From CAZSDW01 sp964605705 (GTDB lineage Bacteria; Fidelibacterota; UBA2242): a DNA stretch of 64,000 nt. Shown here piece after piece: positions 48,305 to 56,663 of the stretch. The translations under genes and the position numbers were made by a program. Every line of letters begins with the position of its first letter. Within the stretch, counting starts at the first letter, position 1. The notes under the pieces are model-generated. The model searched no databases. It saw nothing but the letters and a program-made list of their open reading frames with translations, and was not told where the DNA came from. The stretch lies in the NCBI GenBank assembly GCA_964605705.1, contig CAZSDW010000006.1, positions 1 through 64,000 of the forward strand. Direction: 5' to 3'.

Positions 48305-51300
48305 TTATCTAAAATCATAGGATAAACGAACACCAAAAAAGACCTGCCGTGGATCTAAGAATGTGAAAGAATCAAAATTAGGCATGTCTATATAAGCTTT
48401 GTCCTTCAGGATTTTATCAATTTTAGCCTGCTCAACCAGCTGCCAGTCATTGTCAATGTACTCCCAATAATCCTTGGTTTCCAGATAGTAATAGATCACT
48501 TCCGGTTCGCCGGGAGAATCAAGACTCCCTCTTGATTCCATCGGCTGATAGGCTACATTCTTTTTACGATAAGTTCCGACACGGTCGCTCCCGGGTATAT
48601 TATCATAAGCATTGCTCTCGGGTAAATGAAGGCTCCTGTAATAGAGTTCACTGTCACTGGCTTTACCACCAAAATTCTGTAATGACATCTGCATATAATT
48701 TGTCAGGTTGTCAATATCCGCATAAACCAGAATCCTGAGTTTTCGGATATTAAAGACTTTACTCAGACGCAGAATAGCGTTGAAGTCATCGGTTTTTTGA
48801 ACATTAAATTCCACCGCCGAATACTGTTTTGGATTCCATGTTACCCACTCACCCGCCTGCCAATCCAAGAGCAGGTTTGCATTATATCCACCCAGTGGAT
48901 AAAGTTCTTTGATTGCCGGTCCGAAATCATCAGGCATATGCAGGGATAAATTGAAACGGGCGTAGGGTCGCGGAATCGGACGTTCCTGATAGAGGTTGGT
49001 CGTCTGCTCATCGTACTCTTTTTGTTTTGAGGGATCCTGGTAAACCTCTTCCCGACCAAAGTGACCGGTCGTGGAGACCTGATAGGTATAATTACCGAAA
49101 AATGTCCACCAGCGTCCCTGGCTCTTACGCAGGGAAAACTCGATACCGCGAATATCTTCATAACTGTTACTGGTGGTCTGGGTATAAGCTATCCCGCCCA
49201 CCGAGGCGTACTGAGTATTATTCTGCTGGTCAAAAATGTCATGATAAAATGCAGCAACCTGGAATAAGAAATTATTAAGGAGTAAATGATCATAGCCCAA
49301 TTCATAGGAGATCGTCTTCGCCAAAATCAGATTCGGATCACCATAATTCTTCAAGATGCGATCACTCGTCCGTCCAATCCGAAACATGGTTTCATACGAG
49401 GGCATCTGCTTGAAATGACCATAGTTGAAATAAAACTTCGAGTATTCCGTGATTGGATGGGCAATCCCCAAACGCGGACTCAACTGCCACTGCGGTTTGG
49501 ATTTTTCCATCGGGTATTCTATATCTTCACTATAATTCGAAGTAAAGAAATCTTCATCATAGGGACTGATATTCCACCAATCGGTATTCGAGTTGCTGTA
49601 ATCCAGCCTCAAGCCCAGGTTCACTACCAATTCATTTGTCTCAAGTTTATCCTGTAAATATAACGCGCTTCGAATCGGCTGTGCTTTAAACTGAATATGA
49701 TCGCCCCATTTATCATTTTTGTAGTTCTGTAGATAACCATAATCAAAATCAATATCGTTATAAATAAATTCAAATCCGGTTTTTACCAGATTATTGAAGT
49801 TAACCTGACTCGACAAATCAATTTTTACGGTATTTGCTGTAGCCAGAGTATTATCCCGACGTTTGCAGGTAAATCCACCGAATGCCATTTTGCCAAAAAT
49901 GCCGGTTTCATAATCGAAGTCATAACCGAAGGGCGCTTCATCAACTTTATAACCCGGCACAACTTCATAGATCCTGGCACTATCTCTTGCCGCCGGTGGA
50001 TGAGTATCATAATCCCTTCTGAAATGCTCAAAGGATACTTCATAATAGGTTTTCGAACTAAGTGCATGAGTTAATTTTAACGCCAGGGACTTATGCCCGA
50101 TGTCAGCCAGGCTAAACTCGCCGGTGCCAAAAAGTTGACCTAAATCCTCGTTCATAAGATTAGCGATTTCCGAAGGATACCGAATGTAATTATAGGACCA
50201 GTTTTCCTGCATTGTATATTGTTTTCCGATCAGTCCGCTAACCATTAGCTTCATGGAAGATGATATATCGGAAGTCAGTTTCAGTGACCAGTCGTAATCC
50301 ACATAATCATCCCGGGTTAATGGCACCATCAGCATTTCCCGATGTTGGCGGTAGGTGGTATAAAATCGCAGGTTGCCCAACATCTCACTGACCACTGGAA
50401 CAGGACCGCCGAATCCGGCATCAATGTCATAGTCCGGTTTGTATTCAGGTTGCTTGCGCGTCTGCCACATGAAAAGCCGTTGGGCTGCAGTAGGTGAGAG
50501 ATCGTTAGTGGGATCATTATCAGTCATTAATTTCCGGGATATGGAATTCCAGCCTTCAAACTCAGCGTATTGATTCTGAGTATAGGTATCCCAGTAATTG
50601 CGACTGCCATCGCCATTATAATCGGTAAATGATTCCCCCGTGTCCCATTCGCCGTTGCCATTGTCATCAGTAAATGGTTCTCCGTTGGCAGTACCGGTCC
50701 AGCAAACCGCATCATCATAAAATGGACGTAGCAGACCAGAGTTCGGATCAAAGGGCGAAATTCCAAAATGTTTCGGTGTGGGCGGGCTATATTTCATCTC
50801 CAGATTTCCGTGATAACCCGTTTTGGCTCCTTCCCGGGTAACCACATTGACAATTCCCGAACGAACCTGCCCATATTCCGCATTAAATCCGCCCCGCTCC
50901 ACAGATATTTCCTTAATGGCACTGAGGGCGATGCCGGAAACCGGTTTATTGTTACGGGGATCGCGCAGGGTAACACCGTCCATGAGAAACAGGGCTTCAT
51001 CGGCGCCACCGCCTCGAATCTCCATATCACCCCGAATGCCCGCCTGAAGTCCGATAACATTATTGATATTCGATACCGGCAGGGCTTCCACCTCGGACGC
51101 GGTGATAGCAACGACACTGGTTGCGACATCCCTTTTCACAATCCGGCGTTCGGCGATTACATTGACTACTCCCCCCTCGATCGCTTCAATTTCAAGTTCA
51201 AAATTCACCCGGGCAGTCTGGTCTATCTGAACCTGGACACCCTGGGCTTTGGTGATTGCATAACCAATCACCAATACCTCGACCTCATAAACTCCCGGGG

Positions 51301-51514
51301 TTACATACAGGATAGTATAATGTCCCTGAACATCGGTCGCCGAACCTAATTCAGTCCCATTGACAATTACATTAGCGCCCGGCAGCGGTTTCCCGCTTAC
51401 GGCATCAATCACCGTTCCGGCAATCTTACCTGTCGTTCCTGCCCAGCATGTTATAGTAAAGATTATTCCAATTATTAGCAAAAAAATAATAGATATCCGA
51501 TTCGGCTGTTGCAT
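48305..51514 (-). CDS. TonB-dependent receptor of the xylan locus
   Basis: Outer-membrane importer, 1,069 residues from the chosen start. The frame is open to 51781, but ATG 51512-51514 has GGAGG eight bases before it and gives a proper signal peptide (RISIIFLLIIGIIFTITCWA); the longer version would overlap the TIG gene. CarboxypepD_reg domain at about 28-110 (GKIAGTVIDAVSGKPLPGANVIV), plug at about 120-230 (ALFLMDGVTLRDPRNN, YGQVRSGIVNVVTREG), then a barrel ending VFFGVRLSYDFR. Between plug and barrel are aspartate-rich loops, DDNGNGEWDTGE and DYNGDGSRNYWD, that resemble calcium sites. Probably takes up xylo-oligosaccharides with its TIG and FN3 neighbours. Confidence 0.85.
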   Translation of the reverse strand: MQQPNRISIIFLLIIGIIFTITCWAGTTGKIAGTVIDAVSGKPLPGANVIVNGTELGSATDVQGHYTILYVTPGVYEVEVLVIGYAITKAQGVQVQIDQTARVNFELEIEAIEGGVVNVIAERRIVKRDVATSVVAITASEVEALPVSNINNVIGLQAGIRGDMEIRGGGADEALFLMDGVTLRDPRNNKPVSGIALSAIKEISVERGGFNAEYGQVRSGIVNVVTREGAKTGYHGNLEMKYSPPTPKHFGISPFDPNSGLLRPFYDDAVCWTGTANGEPFTDDNGNGEWDTGESFTDYNGDGSRNYWDTYTQNQYAEFEGWNSISRKLMTDNDPTNDLSPTAAQRLFMWQTRKQPEYKPDYDIDAGFGGPVPVVSEMLGNLRFYTTYRQHREMLMVPLTRDDYVDYDWSLKLTSDISSSMKLMVSGLIGKQYTMQENWSYNYIRYPSEIANLMNEDLGQLFGTGEFSLADIGHKSLALKLTHALSSKTYYEVSFEHFRRDYDTHPPAARDSARIYEVVPGYKVDEAPFGYDFDYETGIFGKMAFGGFTCKRRDNTLATANTVKIDLSSQVNFNNLVKTGFEFIYNDIDFDYGYLQNYKNDKWGDHIQFKAQPIRSALYLQDKLETNELVVNLGLRLDYSNSNTDWWNISPYDEDFFTSNYSEDIEYPMEKSKPQWQLSPRLGIAHPITEYSKFYFNYGHFKQMPSYETMFRIGRTSDRILKNYGDPNLILAKTISYELGYDHLLLNNFLFQVAAFYHDIFDQQNNTQYASVGGIAYTQTTSNSYEDIRGIEFSLRKSQGRWWTFFGNYTYQVSTTGHFGREEVYQDPSKQKEYDEQTTNLYQERPIPRPYARFNLSLHMPDDFGPAIKELYPLGGYNANLLLDWQAGEWVTWNPKQYSAVEFNVQKTDDFNAILRLSKVFNIRKLRILVYADIDNLTNYMQMSLQNFGGKASDSELYYRSLHLPESNAYDNIPGSDRVGTYRKKNVAYQPMESRGSLDSPGEPEVIYYYLETKDYWEYIDNDWQLVEQAKIDKILKDKAYIDMPNFDSFTFLDPRQVFFGVRLSYDFR

Positions 51515-51602
51515 AGCAGCTTCCTCCCGATAATTATTCTTTAAAAAGGGACTTTGCCGCCTTTTTTTTGCATGTCGGAGAACATCAAAAATGGTATTCA
51601 TC

Positions 51603-52811
51603 TTATAATCCCCTCCCATAATAGGGCGCGCCGGTTGTCCCCGTGTCAATCCGCAGCAGATTCCAGCTTTCTCCCCCCTGAGCCATATAGAGATAATTGT
51701 CATTACCCCAAACCAGTTTAGACGCAGTCGCTCCGATGATACGTTGATAAAATACATCCAGCTGAGATTGCTGAATATCATAAGTCAACACCGGATAAAT
51801 ATAGTCCGTACCGATATACAGGGTACCATCCGCCGAAAATGTAAATGTCTTAACCGCCGCATTGGCGAATTCACCGGTTTGAGTCCAGTCCAGAACCACC
51901 GATCCGGCTCCGAGTGTCCCGCCCGGATCAGTAATTTCATGTTTCCAGATCGCAACTGCCGGAGAAGTCACTTCGGTATTTGAACTCTGCACCAGCAGGT
52001 AAACATGATTGTCATAGACCCGTACACAAGCAATGGTATCTGCCGAATAAATTTCAATCTGTTCAAAACTGGTATCCGGATGAATGATCTGCAGACCACT
52101 CGCGATACCACCGGCATAAAAGTTGCCATACTGGTCATAATCTCCATAGGAAACCGCTTTGTCAACCCGAACCCACTCCGTCTCCTCGTTGGTAGTAAAA
52201 TCAAAGTTATAAATTCTCCGGTTGTTCATCAGCATGGTGACTCTGCCACCGGGACCAATTTTCGAATCGAAAACCGATCTGCTGGAATTTCCCACAGCGT
52301 TTGTCGTTTCATCCGGATCAATCCGGATGACGGCACGGGTAAATTGAGTTACGAACAGAGTCCCATCCGCACCTACCTCGATGGACCCAATTTCAGTAAC
52401 ATCTGGCATATTTCCATATGACCGGAGCACCGGATCAATTTTATATGGTCCAAATTCCGCAATCTCAACCGCCCCATGAACAGCGACTTTTACATAAATC
52501 GAATCTCCGGATTGATTGGGTCTGCGAACTTTTAACGAAGTTGTTGAATTGCTGACTATCTCCGCAGGAGCGGTATCGAAGTAAACGAAATTGAACTCAT
52601 CATTTTCAGAAAAATTGCTCCCGGTAACGGTAATATAATTGACGCCAGCTACCGCCTGATCCACTGGTTCCAGTCCGGTAATTTCGGGAGGAGCGTCATC
52701 ATTGTGTTTCTGATTGTACATTGCAACCGGACCATCACTTTCACAACCACAGATGAACAGTAGTAAAATCATCGACAAAAGGCTGATAATTGTAATCTGT
52801 CTTAATTTCAC
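51603..52811 (-). CDS. IPT/TIG-domain surface lipoprotein with propeller
   Basis: Lipoprotein of about 402 residues with lipobox FICGC. An IPT/TIG Ig-like domain (about 30-115; PPEITGLEPVDQAVAGVNYITVTGSNF) precedes a six- or seven-strand-group propeller (about 130-400; VGADGTLFVTQF, YDQYGNFYAGG, FSADGTLYIGTDY). Proteins of this make-up stand beside SusC-like receptors in other FCB bacteria and bind glycans. The start is placed at GTG 52809-52811: the AGGAGG that would follow an ATG at 52826 is instead a ribosome site six bases before GTG. First gene of the TIG-TonB-FN3 trio. Confidence 0.7.
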   Translation of the reverse strand: MKLRQITIISLLSMILLLFICGCESDGPVAMYNQKHNDDAPPEITGLEPVDQAVAGVNYITVTGSNFSENDEFNFVYFDTAPAEIVSNSTTSLKVRRPNQSGDSIYVKVAVHGAVEIAEFGPYKIDPVLRSYGNMPDVTEIGSIEVGADGTLFVTQFTRAVIRIDPDETTNAVGNSSRSVFDSKIGPGGRVTMLMNNRRIYNFDFTTNEETEWVRVDKAVSYGDYDQYGNFYAGGIASGLQIIHPDTSFEQIEIYSADTIACVRVYDNHVYLLVQSSNTEVTSPAVAIWKHEITDPGGTLGAGSVVLDWTQTGEFANAAVKTFTFSADGTLYIGTDYIYPVLTYDIQQSQLDVFYQRIIGATASKLVWGNDNYLYMAQGGESWNLLRIDTGTTGAPYYGRGL

Positions 52812-52982
52812 GACTTCCCTCCTCATTTTTTAGTGATATCCCTCAATCATTCACTAAACATCATCATTAAAAATCTTTTCAAATACTGTCCTGAATCCTT
52901 TCATCGCCCGGATATTTTATATATCGTCGCGAACAGTATAACTTTTTGCGCCGCAATAATAATCCGCTTTTCCGATTATGTT

Positions 52983-54017
52983 TCACAAAGCATATCCTTT
53001 TACAGTATCGATAAACGCCTGAATATTCTCCGAACTGACTTCCGGCGGCATTCCCCCGCCACAGGATAAAATAATCCGGGATTTATCTTCCAGCGAATCC
53101 AGCAGTTCAGTCGTAATTCGGCTGACCTCCTGGGGATTTCCACTCGCCAGAACATCACGCGGTGGGATATTTCCCAGCATAGTTACCTTGTGACCGGTCA
53201 TCTGTTTGAGCTCATTCAGAGTAACATCAAATCCCATATTGAACAGATTGACACCTATTTCCGGTAAAAATGGTGCGGATTCCCGGCAAGAGGCATCGTT
53301 ATGTAAAAATTTTATCGAAACATCCGCAGCAAAGAGTTCTTTGAAATAGGGCAAGCCAAAGGTTCTAAATTCCGTTTCACCGATAAAACCAATAATATCA
53401 TCCAGGAGAAAAATGCCATCAATCGTTGGGAATGTTTCCATTTGCAGCGCCAGCCAATTCTTCAAAAAAGCGGTGATTTTCGTCAGAAGCAATTCGGCTT
53501 TCTCCGGCTGTAACATCATGGTTGTCAAAAACTCCGTGGAACCCATCAGGTAGCTGGCAATATTCAGCGGACCGCGGGCAACGGCGAACCGGATTTTATG
53601 ACCTGCCGCTTCAATTTTTGACTGCGATGTTTTCAAACGGTTCAGCATAAACGGCAGGAATCCATCAGTCTTTGGATTGGGTTCCGGCAGGACGTCGATG
53701 TCATCGACCGACTGGATAATTTTATGGGCATGGGGAAATTCATTCACCGGAAAGGAACATCGCGCACCGAAAGCGGAAGGTTCGGTACACATACCGAACT
53801 CCGACCAGAAACCTGGCAGAAACATCACGTCCGGAAACTCGGATATTGCCTTTAAATTGGCTTCAAGCCACAACTGATCACTGGAAAAATAATCCAGAAT
53901 CTGAATATCGTACCAGTTTGGCAGCCAGGGACAGTCGATGATAAAGCCTACCGACAGAGGCGTTATCAGCTCACCATTTACTATTTTTTTAAGAATTTCC
54001 CATTGTTGATCGGTCAT
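52983..54017 (-). CDS. Uroporphyrinogen decarboxylase-family (MtaA-like) methyltransferase
   Basis: Cytoplasmic protein of 344 residues in the URO-D/MtaA superfamily. It has the barrel with a C-terminal SCGGGMPPEVSSENI, the family loop GNIPPRDVLASGNP (about 283-296), and H239 with C319 as possible zinc ligands, as in MtaA-type methyltransferases. True uroporphyrinogen decarboxylases carry an N-terminal FRQAGRY motif, which is absent, so haem synthesis is unlikely. Members of this group transfer methyl groups between corrinoid proteins and thiols. It follows a homocysteine S-methyltransferase gene by 51 bases and a LacI-type operator lies between. Suggested role: with its partner, moving a methyl group in xylan catabolism. 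No corrinoid protein was seen in the window. Confidence 0.65.
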   Translation of the reverse strand: MTDQQWEILKKIVNGELITPLSVGFIIDCPWLPNWYDIQILDYFSSDQLWLEANLKAISEFPDVMFLPGFWSEFGMCTEPSAFGARCSFPVNEFPHAHKIIQSVDDIDVLPEPNPKTDGFLPFMLNRLKTSQSKIEAAGHKIRFAVARGPLNIASYLMGSTEFLTTMMLQPEKAELLLTKITAFLKNWLALQMETFPTIDGIFLLDDIIGFIGETEFRTFGLPYFKELFAADVSIKFLHNDASCRESAPFLPEIGVNLFNMGFDVTLNELKQMTGHKVTMLGNIPPRDVLASGNPQEVSRITTELLDSLEDKSRIILSCGGGMPPEVSSENIQAFIDTVKGYAL

Positions 54018-54037
54018 ATTTTTTGCCTTAAAGTTAC

Positions 54038-54051
54038 TCTAATCGGTTCAA
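54038..54051. promoter_or_regulatory. Candidate LacI-type operator before the UroD-family gene
   Basis: On the minus strand TTGAACCGATTAGA, matching the GH115 site TTGAACCGATTCAA at 12 of 14 bases. It lies 21-34 bases upstream of the UroD-family ATG at 54017. The similarity to the operators at 61461 and 61750 suggests the same regulator. Confidence 0.5.
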
Positions 54052-54068
54052 TTTTGATAGAATGATTT

Positions 54069-54953
54069 TCATTCATCTCGGGGTATTTTCATTCTTATTG
54101 CCCGGATATGCGCGGGAGTTGTTCCGCAGCAGCCGCCGATAATATTGGCACCGCTGTTTATCAGTTTTTGAACCTTTTCCGCCATCATTTCAGGGGTCTC
54201 AGGAAAAATGGTTTTACCGTTTTCCAATATCGGCACACCGGCATTGGCATGTACCAAAACCGGAATTGAAGAATCTACCCGCCGGATTTCCCGCACAATT
54301 TCAATCATCTGGTCGAATCCGTTGCCACAATTCGCACCAATTATTGAAGCTCCCGCTGTTTTGACTGCTTGCACCATTTCAGCCGGCGTCACGCCCATCA
54401 TGGTTAAATATTCACCTTTTAGCGATCTTTCAAAAGTAAAGGTACACACGACTTCCATACCAATCTCAGCAGCGGCTTTAACTGCCAGACTCGCTTCATC
54501 AATTGCTGACATGGTTTCCACACAGATCGCATCCACTCCACCCTTTTTCAAAGCCTCCGCCTGAATCCGGAATCCTTCATACAGTTCATCCTCCGTAACT
54601 TCACCCATGAACAGCATTTTTCCGGTAGGACCCACCGATCCCAGCACAAAATGATCCGATCCAGCTGCCTCTCTTGAGATTGCCGCGGCGGCTTCATTAA
54701 GTTCTTCCGCCCGGTCGCGCAGATGGTAAAGGTCCAATTTAGCCGGACTTGCGCCGAAGCTGTTGGTCAGAATGATATCGGCGCCCGCATCGATATAACT
54801 TTTGGCAATTGCCAGCACATCGGCTCGATGCGTAATATTCCATAATTCGGGACATTCTCCGGATTGCAGACCCCGTTGGTGCAAGAAAGTACCCCAGGCT
54901 CCATCGGAGACCATGACCTTTCCCTGATTAACTGCTTCAATTAGTGATTTCAT
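54069..54953 (-). CDS. Homocysteine S-methyltransferase (Hcy domain)
   Basis: Single-domain zinc methyltransferase of 294 residues, equal to the N-terminal domain of MetH or to BHMT/MHT-type enzymes. Zinc ligands are visible: C209 in GANCGNG and C275-C276 in GGCCGTTPAHIRA; SDGAWGTFLHQRGL forms the first barrel strand. It moves a methyl group from a donor onto homocysteine. The folate and cobalamin domains of MetH are missing, so the donor must be a small molecule or another protein. It lies between GH10 (81 bases upstream) and the UroD-family gene. Confidence 0.85.
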   Translation of the reverse strand: MKSLIEAVNQGKVMVSDGAWGTFLHQRGLQSGECPELWNITHRADVLAIAKSYIDAGADIILTNSFGASPAKLDLYHLRDRAEELNEAAAAISREAAGSDHFVLGSVGPTGKMLFMGEVTEDELYEGFRIQAEALKKGGVDAICVETMSAIDEASLAVKAAAEIGMEVVCTFTFERSLKGEYLTMMGVTPAEMVQAVKTAGASIIGANCGNGFDQMIEIVREIRRVDSSIPVLVHANAGVPILENGKTIFPETPEMMAEKVQKLINSGANIIGGCCGTTPAHIRAIRMKIPRDE

Positions 54954-55034
54954 CTGCCTTCTATTTCAATATATTCGAAAATAACTCCATAATAAGTAAA
55001 AATTATGGGAAATCATTATCAAAAAAGTCCCATC

Positions 55035-56639
55035 TTATTTCATTAATAACATTTTTCTGCTTAATACCTGCCCGGATGCCTCAATCCGATAAAGATATAT
55101 ACCGGAGGGAACGGTCTGCCCGACATTATTCGTCGCATCCCAGACCGCCGTATAGGTACCGCTGTTTTGAATCGTGTTGACCAGTGTCTTGACAGTTTTC
55201 CCCTGTAAATTATACACGATCACCTTTACCGGCGTCGAGTGTGGCAGGACATACTGAAAACTCGTCGTGGGATTAAAAGGATTGGGATAATTTCGAGAGA
55301 CATCGAATCGCTCCGGAAGTTTCACAAATTGATCAACAGATGTAGCCGGGATTGCTGTCCCGGTGATAGTGAAACTATCCGGTGATGAAGAAATATTGCT
55401 GGTTATGACCAGATAGGCGGATATAGCTCCCTCAGTTTGGGGATTAAAACGCAATGTATCTGTATAACTCTCGCCCGGTAAAATTGTCAAGAGTGTGGTG
55501 TCTGTGATAAATTCACTGGCGGTGCAGGAAATATCTGAAATTCTCAGGGTATCTACGCCATAATTACTAATAGTATAACTTAAATTTGTCGAATACCCAA
55601 CCGGCCACTCTGGAAATTCAAAGCGACTCCTTGACAAATTCATGAAAGGCTCCCCGTTCAGATAAGCTCTCAACCATCGCAATGCCGGTCTTTCTGAACC
55701 GTCCTGTCGCCGCAAGTAGCCATCGACTTTCCACATTCGATTCTGTTCATATCCCCAGAGGGTTACTCCTTTGACTCCGGGATGCTCCCAGATAATCGGA
55801 AAATATTTATAATACTCCGTCAATTGCTGATTATCATCGGCGACATCGATCTCAAGCTCAGAAATGTAAACAGGTAATTCGGTGGCAGCCAGCCGGTCCA
55901 GATTATTATTGACTATCGTTGGGTTGACACCTCTTAACTCAAAATAATGCGCCTGCACGCCAATCGCATCGACCAGGTTACGCTCTTTCAGCAGGTTGGC
56001 AATTTCAACAATCCTATTCGTATTTGTCATATTATTTAAGAGATTATATTCATTCAAAATCAACTCAGTGCTGTCGGAACAATATTGGCGGGCTTTTTCG
56101 AAACTCCAGATGACCCAATCCCAGCCGGTCTCTCCCGCTCCACCCAGAGCCGCTTTAAAAGAGGGCTGAGCATTCGATTGCAGCGGTTCATTGACCACAT
56201 CAATCATATCCATTGCCCGGTACCGCTCACCGACCAAGCGGATCCACTCTTCAACTTTTTCGATCTGCTCCGCTGAATCCAGATAGGAAATCCAATACGG
56301 TTCCTGTTGTCCCCAAATCAGTGCATGACTTTTAAACGGAAAACCATTATTCTTGGCATAATTATAGGCTGCATCCAGACCGCCCCATTGCCACACACTG
56401 GTATTTTCACCAATTGCCACCGATCCAAATTTCCCAGCATTTTCGGGCGTCACCTGGTTCCAGTAATCGGTAAAATGGCTGCGGACACCATTGTTACCAT
56501 AAACATTCCCTAAAAATTTATCATGATCTTTCGCTAACTGGGCATTGACCTGGATATTAAGCAGGAGTATTCCAATAACCGTAGAAATAATTATTTTCTG
56601 CAACCCTTTTCGCCTCTGATATAATCTCCTCACTAACAT
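55035..56639 (-). CDS. GH10 endo-beta-1,4-xylanase with T9SS sorting domain
   Basis: Secreted endoxylanase of 534 residues. Signal peptide ends QVNAQ (about 34). GH10 barrel at about 35-330: TPENAGKF, SHALIWGQQEP, acid/base E151 in VVNEP, HYFELRG, nucleophile E261 in ISELEIDV, and VTLWGYEQNRMWKVDG. A beta-sandwich of the choice-of-anchor/Ig type follows (about 340-435) and then a T9SS type A sorting domain (RNYPNPFNPTTSFQY, GIYLYRIEASG). It cleaves xylan chains at the cell surface and feeds the GH43, GH115 and TonB systems beside it. A start 34 residues earlier than the signal cleavage gives an unusual basic N-terminus. Confidence 0.93.
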   Translation of the reverse strand: MLVRRLYQRRKGLQKIIISTVIGILLLNIQVNAQLAKDHDKFLGNVYGNNGVRSHFTDYWNQVTPENAGKFGSVAIGENTSVWQWGGLDAAYNYAKNNGFPFKSHALIWGQQEPYWISYLDSAEQIEKVEEWIRLVGERYRAMDMIDVVNEPLQSNAQPSFKAALGGAGETGWDWVIWSFEKARQYCSDSTELILNEYNLLNNMTNTNRIVEIANLLKERNLVDAIGVQAHYFELRGVNPTIVNNNLDRLAATELPVYISELEIDVADDNQQLTEYYKYFPIIWEHPGVKGVTLWGYEQNRMWKVDGYLRRQDGSERPALRWLRAYLNGEPFMNLSRSRFEFPEWPVGYSTNLSYTISNYGVDTLRISDISCTASEFITDTTLLTILPGESYTDTLRFNPQTEGAISAYLVITSNISSSPDSFTITGTAIPATSVDQFVKLPERFDVSRNYPNPFNPTTSFQYVLPHSTPVKVIVYNLQGKTVKTLVNTIQNSGTYTAVWDATNNVGQTVPSGIYLYRIEASGQVLSRKMLLMK

Positions 56640-56663
56640 TCATTTCCTCTTATATATTTTCGA

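Noticed and set aside
51515..51781. N-terminal extension of the xylan TonB receptor to 51781
   Set aside because: It adds about 89 residues without a signal peptide, overlaps the TIG gene, and the ATG at 51514 has a well-placed GGAGG.
52983..54017. Haem-pathway uroporphyrinogen decarboxylase (HemE)
   Set aside because: The N-terminal arginine motif of HemE is missing and the neighbours are a homocysteine methyltransferase and xylan enzymes, so a MtaA-like methyltransferase fits better.
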